A stretch of 64,000 nucleotides of DNA from an uncultured Saccharospirillaceae bacterium (GCA_947503895.1 CANNFT010000003.1:434001-498000), one strand, 5' to 3'. Counted from the first letter of the stretch, positions 1-10,050 are shown. The notes: generated by a model from the letters alone, not told the origin. Program-made: numbers and translations.

Positions 1-510
<510 letters not shown>

Positions 511-1308
511 ATGCAGATTCGCGGTGTAGGGTCGATTTTATCGACGCTCAATGCGGTGCAGGCCAGCTCTCGTAAGCAGTTTGAAAAATTGAGTTCTGCA
601 TTGCGGATTAACCGAGCCGCCGATGACGCCGCTGGACTGGTGCAGACCGTGTCGCTAACCCGTCAAAGTCGAGATCTCAGCGTCGCCATTAAAAACAGCG
701 GTGACGGGATATCTCGGTTGCAAACGGAGTCGGGAGCATTGTCGAGTATCACGAACGATGTTCAGCGTATTCGCGAGCTTCAAGTTCAAAAGGAAAATGG
801 CATTCTGTCCAGCGGCGATAGAGACATGCTGGATAAAGAAATTTCACAGCGTTTAGATAATGTAACGCGCACGATAGGCGATACCCAGTTTAATCAAAAA
901 AACATTTTTTCGAATAAAACACAAAACATTCAAGTCGGCCCAAATGCCGGTGAAACCATTGCCATCAATGGGAGTGATCTTTCTACCGCTATAGAAGAGG
1001 CTGGCTTTAACCTTCAGTCTTCGAATAACGATTTAACCGCCATTGATAATGCACTAGGCGTCTTATCCAGCCGCCAAGCGGAAGTAGGTGCGTTGGCAAA
1101 TCGTCTATCATCGAATGTTGACAATCTCACATTGAAAAACAATCAAGTCTTGTCTGCAAGAAGTCGAATTCTCGACGCTGACTTCGCCAAGGTACTGTCT
1201 GAAAAGGCCAGCACCGACATTCGCCAAAAGGCGAATATTGCGGTGCTGGGTCAAGCAAATACGCAAAACAGTTTAGTTTTAAATTTATTGCAGGGGACGA
1301 AAAAATAA
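511..1308 (+). CDS. Short flagellin (orphan, D0/D1 only)
   Basis: The 265-residue product has the flagellin N-terminal helices: SSALRINRAADDAAGL near residue 30, NSGDGISRLQTESGAL near 65 and the VQRIRELQVQ helix near 85, followed by DTQFNQKNIF near 130. It also has the C-terminal helix pair (SRILDADFAKVLSEKAS to LVLNLLQG). Flagellin is the filament subunit exported through the flagellar type III system and polymerised outside the cell. At 265 residues almost no D2/D3 surface domain remains, so this is a minimal flagellin. An AGGA sits eight to nine bases before the ATG. No other flagellar gene is in the window, so it is an orphan copy away from a fli/flg cluster. It is convergent with, and only 12 bases from, the following minus-strand gene. 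It could be a secondary filament protein or a hook-associated-like paralogue. Confidence 0.9.
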   Translation: MQIRGVGSILSTLNAVQASSRKQFEKLSSALRINRAADDAAGLVQTVSLTRQSRDLSVAIKNSGDGISRLQTESGALSSITNDVQRIRELQVQKENGILSSGDRDMLDKEISQRLDNVTRTIGDTQFNQKNIFSNKTQNIQVGPNAGETIAINGSDLSTAIEEAGFNLQSSNNDLTAIDNALGVLSSRQAEVGALANRLSSNVDNLTLKNNQVLSARSRILDADFAKVLSEKASTDIRQKANIAVLGQANTQNSLVLNLLQGTKK

Positions 1309-1320
1309 CTCGCTACTTGT

Positions 1321-2280
1321 TCAATAGTTTAAGGCATCTTGATGGCCCATCACATTAGATATTGGTTCAATTGAACCGTCTAAAACGACAGCAAACGTTT
1401 CTCGATCAAACAGCGCGAACTGGATGAACTCTTCATTCTGCGAGTGGCCGAGCGTCAATTGTGCAGGCAGGAAAATGGGACGTTTAAATTCGATATTGAA
1501 ACGATTCAATGCGCCTTGTGTTTTATGGTTCAGCAGTGCCGCACAATGAGCCTGTGCCCACATCCCGTGGGCGATGGGCTGCTTAAAACCAAATAACTTG
1601 GCCGTGAGTGGTGTGAGGTGAATCGGATTGGCATCACCACTTACGAGTGAGTAACGACGCCCCATGTCTTTAGCGACATCAATGGATTGATAGGTTTGAA
1701 AAACAGGCCTTGAGGGTGCTTCAACGTCGTTGTGTTTGGTTTTACCTTTCGTGTTGCTGCCCGCCGGTGATGCTGAAGGTTTAACGCGAACAAAGTGAGA
1801 TGTATCTTGCCATTTCAATTCATTATTTTGAGATGCTGACACCTCAAATGAAAAATGAAACATTTTTTCAGATTCGGAAATGGCAGATGCCGTGCAGGTA
1901 AAGAAAATGTCGCGATTAAAATCGATGTCGCCAAATTGCTCAATTTGATTTTGCCGATGAACAGTCCCCATTACGGGTAAAGGCCACTCGCGATGGGTCA
2001 TAACCGTCATATGTAATTTGAAGGCAATATTGTGCAAGTAAGTAGCGGGAACCGATTGTCTCGCAGAAAATCCGCATACCGAGGCATATCTTTCAATACG
2101 GTTAGTGCCCAAAGCTTGGCTAGGCAGACGATAAAATAGTGTTTGTAATTTATTCTGCTGGTGGTTTAACGTCCAGCCCGTGTTAGGTTGACGTTTGAGC
2201 TGTTTAGCCAGTGCTTTACTGTAAAGCGTTATCAATGAGGGCAGGGTCGTCAGGGATAATTCAACTTTATGGTATGTCAT
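1321..2280 (-). CDS. MaoC-like (R)-specific enoyl-CoA hydratase family protein
   Basis: The 319-residue product has a C-terminal hotdog domain with the hydratase-2 signature YSLVSGDANPIHLTPLTAKL at about 210-229, giving the catalytic Asp216 and His221, followed by QPIAHGMWAQA. The N-terminal half (about 1-165) aligns in size with a second, degenerate hotdog domain, as in MaoC-type double-hotdog dehydratases; a linker of low complexity (about 168-190) joins the halves. The family hydrates trans-2-enoyl-CoA or -ACP, linking beta-oxidation to polyester or fatty acid synthesis. It is divergent from the thiolase and acyl-CoA dehydrogenase pair that starts at 2780, which supports a role in fatty acyl-CoA metabolism. 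The ATG at 2280 is taken as start. Exact substrate and stereochemistry are inferred from family only. Confidence 0.85.
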   Translation of the reverse strand: MTYHKVELSLTTLPSLITLYSKALAKQLKRQPNTGWTLNHQQNKLQTLFYRLPSQALGTNRIERYASVCGFSARQSVPATYLHNIAFKLHMTVMTHREWPLPVMGTVHRQNQIEQFGDIDFNRDIFFTCTASAISESEKMFHFSFEVSASQNNELKWQDTSHFVRVKPSASPAGSNTKGKTKHNDVEAPSRPVFQTYQSIDVAKDMGRRYSLVSGDANPIHLTPLTAKLFGFKQPIAHGMWAQAHCAALLNHKTQGALNRFNIEFKRPIFLPAQLTLGHSQNEEFIQFALFDRETFAVVLDGSIEPISNVMGHQDALNY

Positions 2281-2779
2281 GTTGCACCCTAATTGATTGC
2301 AGTTTGACGCTTCGTAAATACGATGCGCGGGGCAGAGAAAAAAGCATCGAACGACTCATTTAGGTAGCGCTTTTGTCAGGCCGATGTAGGGCTTCTGATG
2401 TCTATTAAATAAGTAATTCAGTGCCAATTGTCCCGCTAAAAACGGTCGACAAAGACCCATTAAATCCATGCGCTTTATCGTGCAAAGACTTTTGTAAATC
2501 GATGGTTAAGGGCATTAAATCGACTATGATTCTAAAAACCATTGGCCACTTGCATTTCCGGCCAGGCTGTTTTTGCCAATGAAATACGGGTGGCGACACT
2601 TAAACTAAGATTTGTGCAGAGACATAAAGCGTCATCATTAAGCGTGTCGAAAGACACTGAATGGCACAGAACGAAATTTATTGAAAAAGTGCAGTAATGT
2701 GAGTCGAAAATCTAGAGACGGTTAACCTTAGTATTGTTTAATTCATGTTTCTCAAAATTGTTTTTTAAATGGGCCCCAT
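2281..2779. other. Divergent promoter region, MaoC gene / thiolase gene
   Basis: This 499-base AT-rich stretch separates the divergent hydratase and thiolase genes and should contain both promoters. A 64-codon minus-strand open frame inside it (2405-2599) shows no family resemblance and no good ribosome binding site. The thiolase ATG is preceded by GGGCCCC rather than a normal purine-rich site. I see no other structure. Confidence 0.5.
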
Positions 2780-4069
2780 ATGAATATTAGAAGAGTTGCT
2801 GTTATTGGCGGTAATCGCATTCCGTTTGCTCGCTCAAATTCAGCGTACATAAATGTGAGCAATCAACAAATGTTAACTGCCGCATTAGACGGGCTCATTC
2901 AGCGGTATAATTTGCACGGTAAAATGATGGGGGAAGTCGCGGCAGGTGCGGTGATTAAGCACTCAAAAGACTTTAATCTCACGAGAGAATCCGTATTAAG
3001 CACCACGCTAAACCCGTCTAGCCCGTGTACAGATATTCAGCAGGCTTGTGGAACCGGGTTACAAGCTGCCATGGTCGTGGCGAATAAAATTGCGTTGGGC
3101 CAAATAGATGTGGGCATCGCTGGTGGTACGGATACCACATCAGATGCACCTATCGGAGTCAATGAAGGGCTTAGGCAAATACTATTGGCGTTAAATCGTG
3201 CAAAAAGCCTGTCTGATCGACTAAAGCTCGCCACTAAAATCCGCCCGAAACACCTCATCCCCCTTATTCCAGCAAATGCAGAGCCTCGAACCGGATTGTC
3301 CATGGGTGAGCATACTGAATTAACGGCAAAGGAATGGAACATTCCGCGTGACGCTCAGGATGAATTGGCTTTGAAGAGTCATCAAAATTTAGCGGCTGCT
3401 TATGAACGAGGATTTTTTTCTGATCTGATTACTCCGTTTCAATCATTGAATACAGATAACCTTATGCGAGCTGACTCAACGTTAGACAAGATGGCTCGGC
3501 TGAAACCTGCATTTGATAAAGAAAGCGGCTTGGGCACGCTCACCGCTGCTAATTCATCTGCACTGACGGATGGTGCTTCATGTGTTTTATTATCCAGCGA
3601 AGAATGGGCGCAACAAAATAATGTCAATGTAAAAGCGTGGTTAACGTTTTATGAAACGGCCGCCGTTGATTTTATTGGTCAAATTGATGGTTATCAGGAA
3701 GGCCTATTATTAGCGCCCGCTTATGCCGTACCAAAAATGTTGAAACGCGCAGGTTTGACCTTGCAAGATTTTGATTATTACGAGATTCACGAAGCATTTG
3801 CAGCACAAGTCTTGGCAACCTTGAAAGCTTGGAACGATGAAACGTTTTGTAAAACTCGGTTAGGGTTGGATCATGTGCTCGGTGAAATTGATCAATCTAA
3901 GCTTAATATTAATGGAAGTTCGATTGCAACAGGCCATCCTTTTGCTGCCACTGGCGGGAGAATCATCGCTACGTTAGCTAAAATGCTTGAAGAAAAAGGT
4001 ACCGGTCGCGGATTAATTTCGATTTGTGCCGCTGGGGGCCAAGGTGTGACGGCAATATTAGAACGGTAG
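2780..4069 (+). CDS. Acetyl-CoA C-acyltransferase (thiolase, FadI-like)
   Basis: The 429-residue protein is a full-length thiolase. The nucleophilic cysteine lies in QQACGTGLQAA (Cys90), the catalytic histidines in YEIHEAFAAQ (His337) and GHPFAATGGR (His386), and the second cysteine in SICAAGGQG (Cys416). The long loop between residues 125 and 180, with the RTGLSMGEHTE segment, is typical of FadI-type degradative thiolases rather than short biosynthetic ones. It cleaves 3-ketoacyl-CoA to acetyl-CoA and a shortened acyl-CoA in the cytoplasm. The acyl-CoA dehydrogenase gene follows in the same direction after 57 bases, so the two are probably co-transcribed. The upstream neighbour is the divergent MaoC hydratase. 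No FadJ partner is nearby, so a medium-chain or side-branch pathway is possible. Confidence 0.92.
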   Translation: MNIRRVAVIGGNRIPFARSNSAYINVSNQQMLTAALDGLIQRYNLHGKMMGEVAAGAVIKHSKDFNLTRESVLSTTLNPSSPCTDIQQACGTGLQAAMVVANKIALGQIDVGIAGGTDTTSDAPIGVNEGLRQILLALNRAKSLSDRLKLATKIRPKHLIPLIPANAEPRTGLSMGEHTELTAKEWNIPRDAQDELALKSHQNLAAAYERGFFSDLITPFQSLNTDNLMRADSTLDKMARLKPAFDKESGLGTLTAANSSALTDGASCVLLSSEEWAQQNNVNVKAWLTFYETAAVDFIGQIDGYQEGLLLAPAYAVPKMLKRAGLTLQDFDYYEIHEAFAAQVLATLKAWNDETFCKTRLGLDHVLGEIDQSKLNINGSSIATGHPFAATGGRIIATLAKMLEEKGTGRGLISICAAGGQGVTAILER

Positions 4070-4126
4070 TTAATCTAAAAAATAATGACCTCATAATCCA
4101 TAATAAAAATTAACAATGAGAATACT

Positions 4127-5986
4127 ATGCCAGCCTATAAAGCCCCGTTAAAGGATATAGCGTTTTTAATGAACGATGTGTTCGACTATGCCGGACACTA
4201 CCAATCGATACCCAGCGGATCAGAGGTAAATGCAGAAACGGTCGATGCCATATTACAAGCGTCAGCGACGTTTTGTGAGGACATATTGTCTCCGCTGTAT
4301 CAAAGTAGTGATGCCGAAGGTTGTCACTGGAATGAGGGCGTTGTTACGACACCCCAAGGTTTCAAAGAAGCGTACGAACAATACGTGGAAGGTGGATGGC
4401 AAGGAATGAGTGTTCCCGAAGCTTACGGTGGGCAAGGACTTCCAATTTCCCTTGGCGTCATAAAATCTGAAATGGTGGGAACGGCAAATTGGTCATGGGG
4501 TATGTATCCCGGATTATCCATGGGGGCGATGAACACCATCTTTTTACATGGCACCCGTTGGCAAAAAGACACATTTATGAAACCGCTGGCGTCGGGTGAA
4601 TGGTCTGGCACCATGTGCTTAACCGAGCCACAATGTGGGACAGACTTAGGGCAAGTAAAAACCAAAGCCGTCCCCAACGCTGATGGTACATTTACGATTA
4701 GCGGCACCAAAATTTTTATCTCTGCAGGTGAGCATGACCTAACGGAACAAATCGTTCATATCGTATTAGCACGCTTACCAAATGCCCCAAAAGGTACGAA
4801 AGGCATTTCGTTATTTATTGTTCCCAAGCGTACGGTCGATGAGGCGGGGCGTGTTGGTGAGGCCAATGGCGTGAGCTGTGGGTCGATCGAAAAAAAAATG
4901 GGAATACACGGGTCTTCAACCTGCGTGCTTCATTTTGAAAACGCACAAGGGTGGCTCATTGGCCCAGAAAATAAAGGGCTCATGTGCATGTTTACATTTA
5001 TGAATACCGCACGCATTGGTACTTCTATTCAAGGTATTGCCGCCGCAGAATTGTCATATCAAGGCGCATTACCTTATGCGAAAGATCGTATGTCTATGAG
5101 GGCCATTAGTGGCACCAAACACCCCGATAAAGTTGCTGATCCATTGATCGTTCATCCGGATGTTCGGCGTATGCTATTGACCCAAAAAGCGTTTTCAGAA
5201 GGTGGACGAGCCATGCTGTATTACACGGCCAAAATAGGCGATCACTTGATGACGGCCCATATGAATGGCGATAAATCATCTTATGAACATCATGATGAGG
5301 CCCTTGGCTTTCTCACACCAATATTAAAAGCGTGTTTAACCGAATGGGGCTTAGAGTCAGCCAATTTAGGTGTGCAAGTGATGGGGGGGCATGGTTTTAT
5401 TCGAGAATGGGGAATGGAACAAATTGTAAGAGACACACGCATAGCGACGTTATACGAAGGTACGACGGGTGTTCAAGCCTTAGATTTATTGGGCAGAAAA
5501 ATGCTGTTGCAACGCGGTCAATCTTTCAAGTTATTTATATCAGAAATAAAATCGTTTATTCGTCAGCACCAGCATCGAAAAGAAATGAAGCCCTTGATTA
5601 AGCCGTTAAAAAAATACCTTCTACAGTGGCAGTGGTACAGTTTGCGTATTGCACTGAAAGCGAACAAAGACCGTGATATGGTGGGTTCAGCATCGGTTGA
5701 TTATCTCATGTATTCTGGATATGTCGTCATGGCTTACTTTTGGGCCATCATGGCACACGCAGCACACGGCAAAATAAAGTCGATTCAGAAAAGGGATGCG
5801 AGTGTTGAGTCCAGCGGTACAGAAACGGACGGTGAAGCCAATCTGGATTTTTATGTAGCTAAAATACAAACTGCCGAGTTTTACTTTGATCGTCTTCTAC
5901 CTCGTGCAGACGCTCATGGAAAGATGATGTTGAAATCTCCCAAGACGATTATGCAAATGCCTGAGGAGCACTTCTCTGTCACCTAA
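4127..5986 (+). CDS. Acyl-CoA dehydrogenase, large (about 620 residues, C-terminal extension)
   Basis: The 619-residue protein has the acyl-CoA dehydrogenase core: CLTEPQCGTDLGQVKTKA (FAD/substrate loop, about 165), the GTKIFISAGEHD strand near 193, the QVMGGHGFIREWGMEQ helix near 417, and the catalytic glutamate in TLYEGTTGVQALDLLGRK (Glu444). About 150 residues follow, as in the DmdC / FadE-type subfamily with an extra C-terminal dehydrogenase domain. The reaction is FAD-linked oxidation of acyl-CoA to trans-2-enoyl-CoA, with electrons passed to electron-transfer flavoprotein. It follows the thiolase in one probable operon and faces a MaoC hydratase, so three steps of a beta-oxidation cycle lie side by side. 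Chain-length specificity cannot be read from the sequence. Confidence 0.92.
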   Translation: MPAYKAPLKDIAFLMNDVFDYAGHYQSIPSGSEVNAETVDAILQASATFCEDILSPLYQSSDAEGCHWNEGVVTTPQGFKEAYEQYVEGGWQGMSVPEAYGGQGLPISLGVIKSEMVGTANWSWGMYPGLSMGAMNTIFLHGTRWQKDTFMKPLASGEWSGTMCLTEPQCGTDLGQVKTKAVPNADGTFTISGTKIFISAGEHDLTEQIVHIVLARLPNAPKGTKGISLFIVPKRTVDEAGRVGEANGVSCGSIEKKMGIHGSSTCVLHFENAQGWLIGPENKGLMCMFTFMNTARIGTSIQGIAAAELSYQGALPYAKDRMSMRAISGTKHPDKVADPLIVHPDVRRMLLTQKAFSEGGRAMLYYTAKIGDHLMTAHMNGDKSSYEHHDEALGFLTPILKACLTEWGLESANLGVQVMGGHGFIREWGMEQIVRDTRIATLYEGTTGVQALDLLGRKMLLQRGQSFKLFISEIKSFIRQHQHRKEMKPLIKPLKKYLLQWQWYSLRIALKANKDRDMVGSASVDYLMYSGYVVMAYFWAIMAHAAHGKIKSIQKRDASVESSGTETDGEANLDFYVAKIQTAEFYFDRLLPRADAHGKMMLKSPKTIMQMPEEHFSVT

Positions 5987-6357
5987 AAAATCTAGAGAAT
6001 GACCAAGCAGCGGTCTGAAAGCGCTATAATGAAAACGAGCTTTCTTGCGTTATTCAGGCCGATTCAATTTAGATAACCTTCGGTTAGGGCGTTTGGTGTA
6101 CTTTGGTTATCGAATAGTTTGAGTGCCATTGGTGTACTGATGAATATCCCCATGAATCACTATTTTTCTGTATTCAATGTACGATTAGCGCCGAAGATAA
6201 AAGCGGTTATCCAAATAAGTGTGATTATTTAAGAGATATTGGGATAAATAATCCGTTTTCTGACAGTCATATTATGACAATGATATGGAATCGCGCTGCC
6301 CTAAGAGCATAATTCCGGGTGCACGAACCTTCTGATCAATATTTTGACGAGCGGTGT
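5987..6357. other. Intergenic region upstream of rof
   Basis: These 371 bases hold no recognisable gene. A TATAAT box at 6025-6030 has no -35 element at a proper distance. A GTG at 6319 is in frame with rof but would add 13 residues absent from the family. No terminator hairpin with a T-run was found after the dehydrogenase. Confidence 0.4.
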
Positions 6358-6648
6358 ATGACAAAATCTTACAAGCCTTTAGATTGCCACCAACATGATC
6401 ACTTAGAATTGGCCTGCATGCACGGGTATCTCATTGAACTTCAGCTTGTTGATGGACAATGTATCCGCTGTACGCCTCTCACCACCGTGACAAAAGCGGA
6501 TAAAACTGAATGGTTGCGCGTTCAGCCGGTAAGCGAGCAACAGGGTGTAACACCGGTTGAAATGCTTGAAATAAGATTGGATAACCTCTCCAAAATGATC
6601 GTACTCACGCCCAAGGCACAGTTTTCTGAGATCGCCTTTACCCGTTAA
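6358..6648 (+). CDS. rof: Rho-binding antiterminator (Rof / YaeO family)
   Basis: Starting at ATG 6358 the product is 96 residues and begins MTKSYKPLDCHQHDHLELAC. This matches the start pattern of Escherichia coli Rof (YaeO): Y-x-P-I/L-x-C, three or four polar residues, D-x-L-E-L-A-C. It continues with an Sm-like beta-barrel pattern (LIELQLVDGQCIRC, then EWLRVQPV and MLEIRLDNLSKMIVLTP). Rof binds the primary RNA site of Rho and inhibits Rho-dependent termination in the cytoplasm. A GTG at 6319 is in frame, but the family has no such extension, so the ATG is preferred. The ribosome binding site is weak (GAGCGG). Its location next to lipid-metabolism genes is probably incidental. Family assignment is good; function here is inferred. 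Confidence 0.75.
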   Translation: MTKSYKPLDCHQHDHLELACMHGYLIELQLVDGQCIRCTPLTTVTKADKTEWLRVQPVSEQQGVTPVEMLEIRLDNLSKMIVLTPKAQFSEIAFTR

Positions 6649-6836
6649 GCGATTCGCTAGCGTCGAATTCCGCATTCCGCTGTATAGTTCGGACATACAG
6701 CACTGAGTGTGGCTACGTAATCCAGCTCTGCATGGAAAGCACTGCCTAATTCACATTTTGAAACCTTAGAGCGGTTGCACATTATTGAATTTCTGTTCAA
6801 TCTAACAAAAAAATAAGAACAGTAGAGAGACAATGT

Positions 6837-9011
6837 ATGAGCGACGTTCATTATCGAACCTGTAATTTATGTGAAGCAATGTGCGGGGTAGCGATTGAGC
6901 ACGAAAATGGGCAGATATTGTCCATTAAAGGTGACAAGAACGATGTATTTAGTAAAGGCCATATATGCCCCAAAGCCACTGCTCTGCAGGATATCTACGA
7001 GGACCCAGATCGCATTAGGCAGCCTATAGAGCGAACAAAAGATGGCTGGAGAGAAATTTCATGGAATGAAGCACTCGATAAAGCGTCCGCCGGTATTAAA
7101 GCGCTGCAAAGCCAGTACGGCAATAATAGTCTTGGGGTGTATTTGGGAAACCCAAACGTTCACAATTTAGGCGGTATGCTGACCATTAAGCATATCTTGC
7201 ATGCCCTCCAAACCCGAAGCCGTTTTTCAGCCACCTCGATTGATCAATTACCCCATCATATATTGGCTTATCATTTATTTGGTCATCAATTACGTATCCC
7301 TGTACCGGATATTAATCGTACCCATCACATGATGATCATTGGTGGTAACCCTGTTGCCAGCAATGGCAGCATTATGACGGTGGCAAACGTCAAACAAAAA
7401 TTGAAAGACATTCAGTCTCGGGGCGGTAAAGTCGTTGTCATTGACCCTCGTTTTACGGAAACAGCGGATGTCGCATCAGAACATCATTTTATTCGTCCGG
7501 GTACGGATGTATTTTTACTCGCTGCTATGCTCAATGAGGTATTCGAGCATGGTTATCAAAAAGAAAATAAAGCGACGGCGCTGTGTGATGATCTAAATGA
7601 ATTAAAAACGATGGTGGCAGATATCACACCAGAAATAGCCGCAAAGCATACAGGTCTATCTGCTGAAGAAATTCGACGACTGGTTCGGGAGTTTTGCGAA
7701 GCAGAAACGGCTGTTTGTTATGGTCGTATGGGAGTGTCCGTTCAAGAATTTGGATTGCTTTGCCAATATCTGATTATGATGTTGAATATCTTAACCGGCC
7801 GCCTAGATGAAGAAGGAGGGTTGATGTTCCCATCGCCCGCAATAGATGTGGCGCAGCAATCGGGCCCTGGTTACGTTGGAAAACGAAAGACTCGTGTGCG
7901 AGGCTTGCCGGACTTTAATGGGGAATACCCGATTTCAGCACTGGCAGAGGAAATGCTAGAACCAGGTGATGGACAAATAAAGGGACTCGTCACGATTGCG
8001 GGCAACCCTGTGCTCAGTACACCGAATGGCATGCAGCTTGAAAAAGCGCTAAAAGAGACCGAATTTATGGTTTCAATTGACTATTACTTAAATGAAACAA
8101 CGCAGCACGCAAATATAATTTTACCACCTGTATCGGCACTTCAGCAGGAGCACTTTGATCTTTCGTTTCATGCACTGGCGGTTCACAATACCGCTAAGTT
8201 CAGCAGCACATTATTTAAACCGAGTGCATCTGAAAGACAGCAGTGGCAGATATTTATTGCGCTGGCGCAACGGTTGCAACCGCAAGTCAATTTGAGTACG
8301 CGTTTACTGCGCCAATTGACCGTTTGGTTTGGCCCGAAATTTTTGCTAAATAGTTTATTGAAACGGAGCCGATATAAAAATCTCTCGATCAAAAAACTGC
8401 TCAAACATCCTCACGGAATAGATTTAGGCGCACTTAAATCTCAGTTGCCCAGCGTGCTCAAAACAAAAGATAAAAAAATCCATTTGAATATTGAGTTTTA
8501 TAAAGCGGATATTCAGCGCTTAAAATCAAAGCTTAATCAATTGGAGTCTGAAGATTCATCAATTGATTCGAAAATATTATTGATTGGCCGCCGACATGTG
8601 CGCAGCAATAACTCTTGGTTACACAATAGTCGCAGGCTCGTGAAAGGTAAAAGCCGTTGCACGCTCATGCTTCACCCTGATTTAGCCAAAGCGAAAGGCA
8701 TTGAGGAGGGGGATACCGTTCGAGTCACCTCTCGCGTAGGTGAAGTGTTGATCGCGGCAGAAATTACGGAAAAAATCATGCCGGGAGTGGTGAGCATTCC
8801 ACATGGGTGGGGGCACAATAAAAAGAACAGCCAGTTGGGCGTGGCCAGCACAGTAGCAGGTGTCAGTCTTAATGATTTAACAGATGATCAAATGATAGAC
8901 AAGCTCAGTGGAAATGCGGCAGTAAATGGTGTGGTTGTGACCTTAGAGCGCGTCAATCAAGCCAGTGCGGTGGCACCTGAGATAAACGATCAAGTGGAAA
9001 TTGCGCATTAA
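6837..9011 (+). CDS. Molybdopterin-dependent oxidoreductase (4Fe-4S, cytoplasmic)
   Basis: The 724-residue protein starts RTCNLCEAMCGV and reaches KGHICPKA, giving the four-cysteine [4Fe-4S] site Cys9, Cys12, Cys16 and Cys44 of the DMSO-reductase superfamily. The molybdopterin core follows (HMMIIGGNPVASN near 162; VVIDPRFTETADVASEHHF near 200, the MGD-binding segment; GLVTIAGNPVLSTPNG near 387). The C-terminal molydopterin dinucleotide-binding barrel comes last (LMLHPDLAKAKGIEEGD near 612 and VSIPHGWGHN near 650). There is no Tat signal, so the enzyme should be cytoplasmic. No electron-transfer subunit or cofactor-insertion gene is adjacent. Many such single-subunit proteins are annotated only as molybdopterin oxidoreductase; the substrate is unknown. 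An AGAGAGA stretch precedes the ATG. The HSD10-like dehydrogenase follows after 236 bases. Confidence 0.9.
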   Translation: MSDVHYRTCNLCEAMCGVAIEHENGQILSIKGDKNDVFSKGHICPKATALQDIYEDPDRIRQPIERTKDGWREISWNEALDKASAGIKALQSQYGNNSLGVYLGNPNVHNLGGMLTIKHILHALQTRSRFSATSIDQLPHHILAYHLFGHQLRIPVPDINRTHHMMIIGGNPVASNGSIMTVANVKQKLKDIQSRGGKVVVIDPRFTETADVASEHHFIRPGTDVFLLAAMLNEVFEHGYQKENKATALCDDLNELKTMVADITPEIAAKHTGLSAEEIRRLVREFCEAETAVCYGRMGVSVQEFGLLCQYLIMMLNILTGRLDEEGGLMFPSPAIDVAQQSGPGYVGKRKTRVRGLPDFNGEYPISALAEEMLEPGDGQIKGLVTIAGNPVLSTPNGMQLEKALKETEFMVSIDYYLNETTQHANIILPPVSALQQEHFDLSFHALAVHNTAKFSSTLFKPSASERQQWQIFIALAQRLQPQVNLSTRLLRQLTVWFGPKFLLNSLLKRSRYKNLSIKKLLKHPHGIDLGALKSQLPSVLKTKDKKIHLNIEFYKADIQRLKSKLNQLESEDSSIDSKILLIGRRHVRSNNSWLHNSRRLVKGKSRCTLMLHPDLAKAKGIEEGDTVRVTSRVGEVLIAAEITEKIMPGVVSIPHGWGHNKKNSQLGVASTVAGVSLNDLTDDQMIDKLSGNAAVNGVVVTLERVNQASAVAPEINDQVEIAH

Positions 9012-9187
9012 CATTGCGAGAGCGCAGTCAGTGATCGCTGGCGAAATGGCCATCGTGCTGAAACCAGAGTCGCAGTATCCTTTTACGGTTAACGGCGTTA
9101 AGGCACGCATTTTTTGAAGATTCTTTTGATTGCCGAATATGAGGCTCGGACAAATCAATAAGGCAGTGCCATCGAACTGACGAATGT

Positions 9188-9215
9188 GATGATGGGCTTC
9201 ATGGAGCCCATCATC
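9188..9215 (+). terminator. Perfect 11-bp hairpin, possible terminator
   Basis: GATGATGGGCT (9188-9198) pairs with AGCCCATCATC (9205-9215) around the six-base loop TCATGG. It lies 33 bases before the next start codon and 177 bases after the molybdopterin gene. No T-run follows, so it may instead be a structured leader of the dehydrogenase at 9248 or a Rho-linked stop. Confidence 0.4.
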
Positions 9216-9247
9216 ATAATAATAAGAATGACAATAAAAGAGGACTT

Positions 9248-10024
9248 ATGGATATCAACAATAAAGTGGCCATTGTAACGGGTGGCGCGTCGGGATTGGG
9301 GCAGGCCGCTTGCCAAGAACTGGTTAAGCTGGGCGCCAAAGTTTGTATATTTGATTTAAACGAAACCTTAGCTCAGGCGACCGTAGCTGAACTAGGTGCT
9401 CAAAACGCCACTTATGCGGTCGTCAATGTGACAGACGAAGACTCCGTTACTAAGGGCATAGAGCACTGTGTAAAGACGTTTGGTAGTTTGCACATTGTGT
9501 TGAATTCGGCGGGTATCGCCCCGCCTGGAAAGGTCATTGATCGTGACGGTAATCCGCTACCCCTCGCAAAATTTAAGCAAATCGTTGATGTCAATTTAAT
9601 TGGGACATTTAACGTGCTCAGTAAAGCTGCGGCCGTGATGGCTAAAAACGACCCGATAAACGAGGATAATGGGCGCGGTGTGATTATTAATGTTGCTTCA
9701 GTGGCTGCATTTGATGGTCAAATAGGGCAGCCAGCCTATGCGGCCAGTAAAGCGGGCGTGGCCGGCATGACACTGCCTATTGCGAGAGAATTGGCCAGAC
9801 AAGGAATTCGTTGTAATACGATTGCACCTGGTCTATTTCTAACACCACTCGCGCAGAGCCTGCCTGAAAATGTAATCGAGGCATTGGGTAACAGTGTTGA
9901 ATATCCGAAGAGACTAGGTTCACCAAAAGAGTTTGGTAAGTTGGTTGTGCATATGGCAGAAAACGACTATCTCAATGGTGAAGTGATCAGACTTGATGGT
10001 TCGATTCGCATGGCTGCGAAGTAG
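9248..10024 (+). CDS. 3-hydroxyacyl-CoA dehydrogenase, HSD10-like SDR
   Basis: This 258-residue short-chain dehydrogenase has TGGASGLG at 11-18 (NAD-binding glycines), an acidic Asp36 after the second strand that favours NAD over NADP, the SAGIAPP motif near 87, Ser151, Tyr164 and Lys168 (catalytic triad in QPAYAASKAGV), and PGLFLTPL. The insertion DRDGNPLPLAKFKQIVDVN and the sequence VASVAAFDGQIGQPAY are typical of the type II 3-hydroxyacyl-CoA dehydrogenase / HSD17B10 group. Members oxidise 3-hydroxyacyl-CoA, often short branched or 2-methyl-3-hydroxybutyryl-CoA. A GAGGA precedes the ATG. It stands alone, closed by a strong terminator at 10051. Confidence 0.9.
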   Translation: MDINNKVAIVTGGASGLGQAACQELVKLGAKVCIFDLNETLAQATVAELGAQNATYAVVNVTDEDSVTKGIEHCVKTFGSLHIVLNSAGIAPPGKVIDRDGNPLPLAKFKQIVDVNLIGTFNVLSKAAAVMAKNDPINEDNGRGVIINVASVAAFDGQIGQPAYAASKAGVAGMTLPIARELARQGIRCNTIAPGLFLTPLAQSLPENVIEALGNSVEYPKRLGSPKEFGKLVVHMAENDYLNGEVIRLDGSIRMAAK

Positions 10025-10050
10025 TCTGTCTTTGATTAGACGCTATGACA

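Noticed and set aside
6025..6030. TATAAT as a promoter of rof
   Set aside because: No -35 element lies at a suitable distance and it is over 300 bases from the gene.
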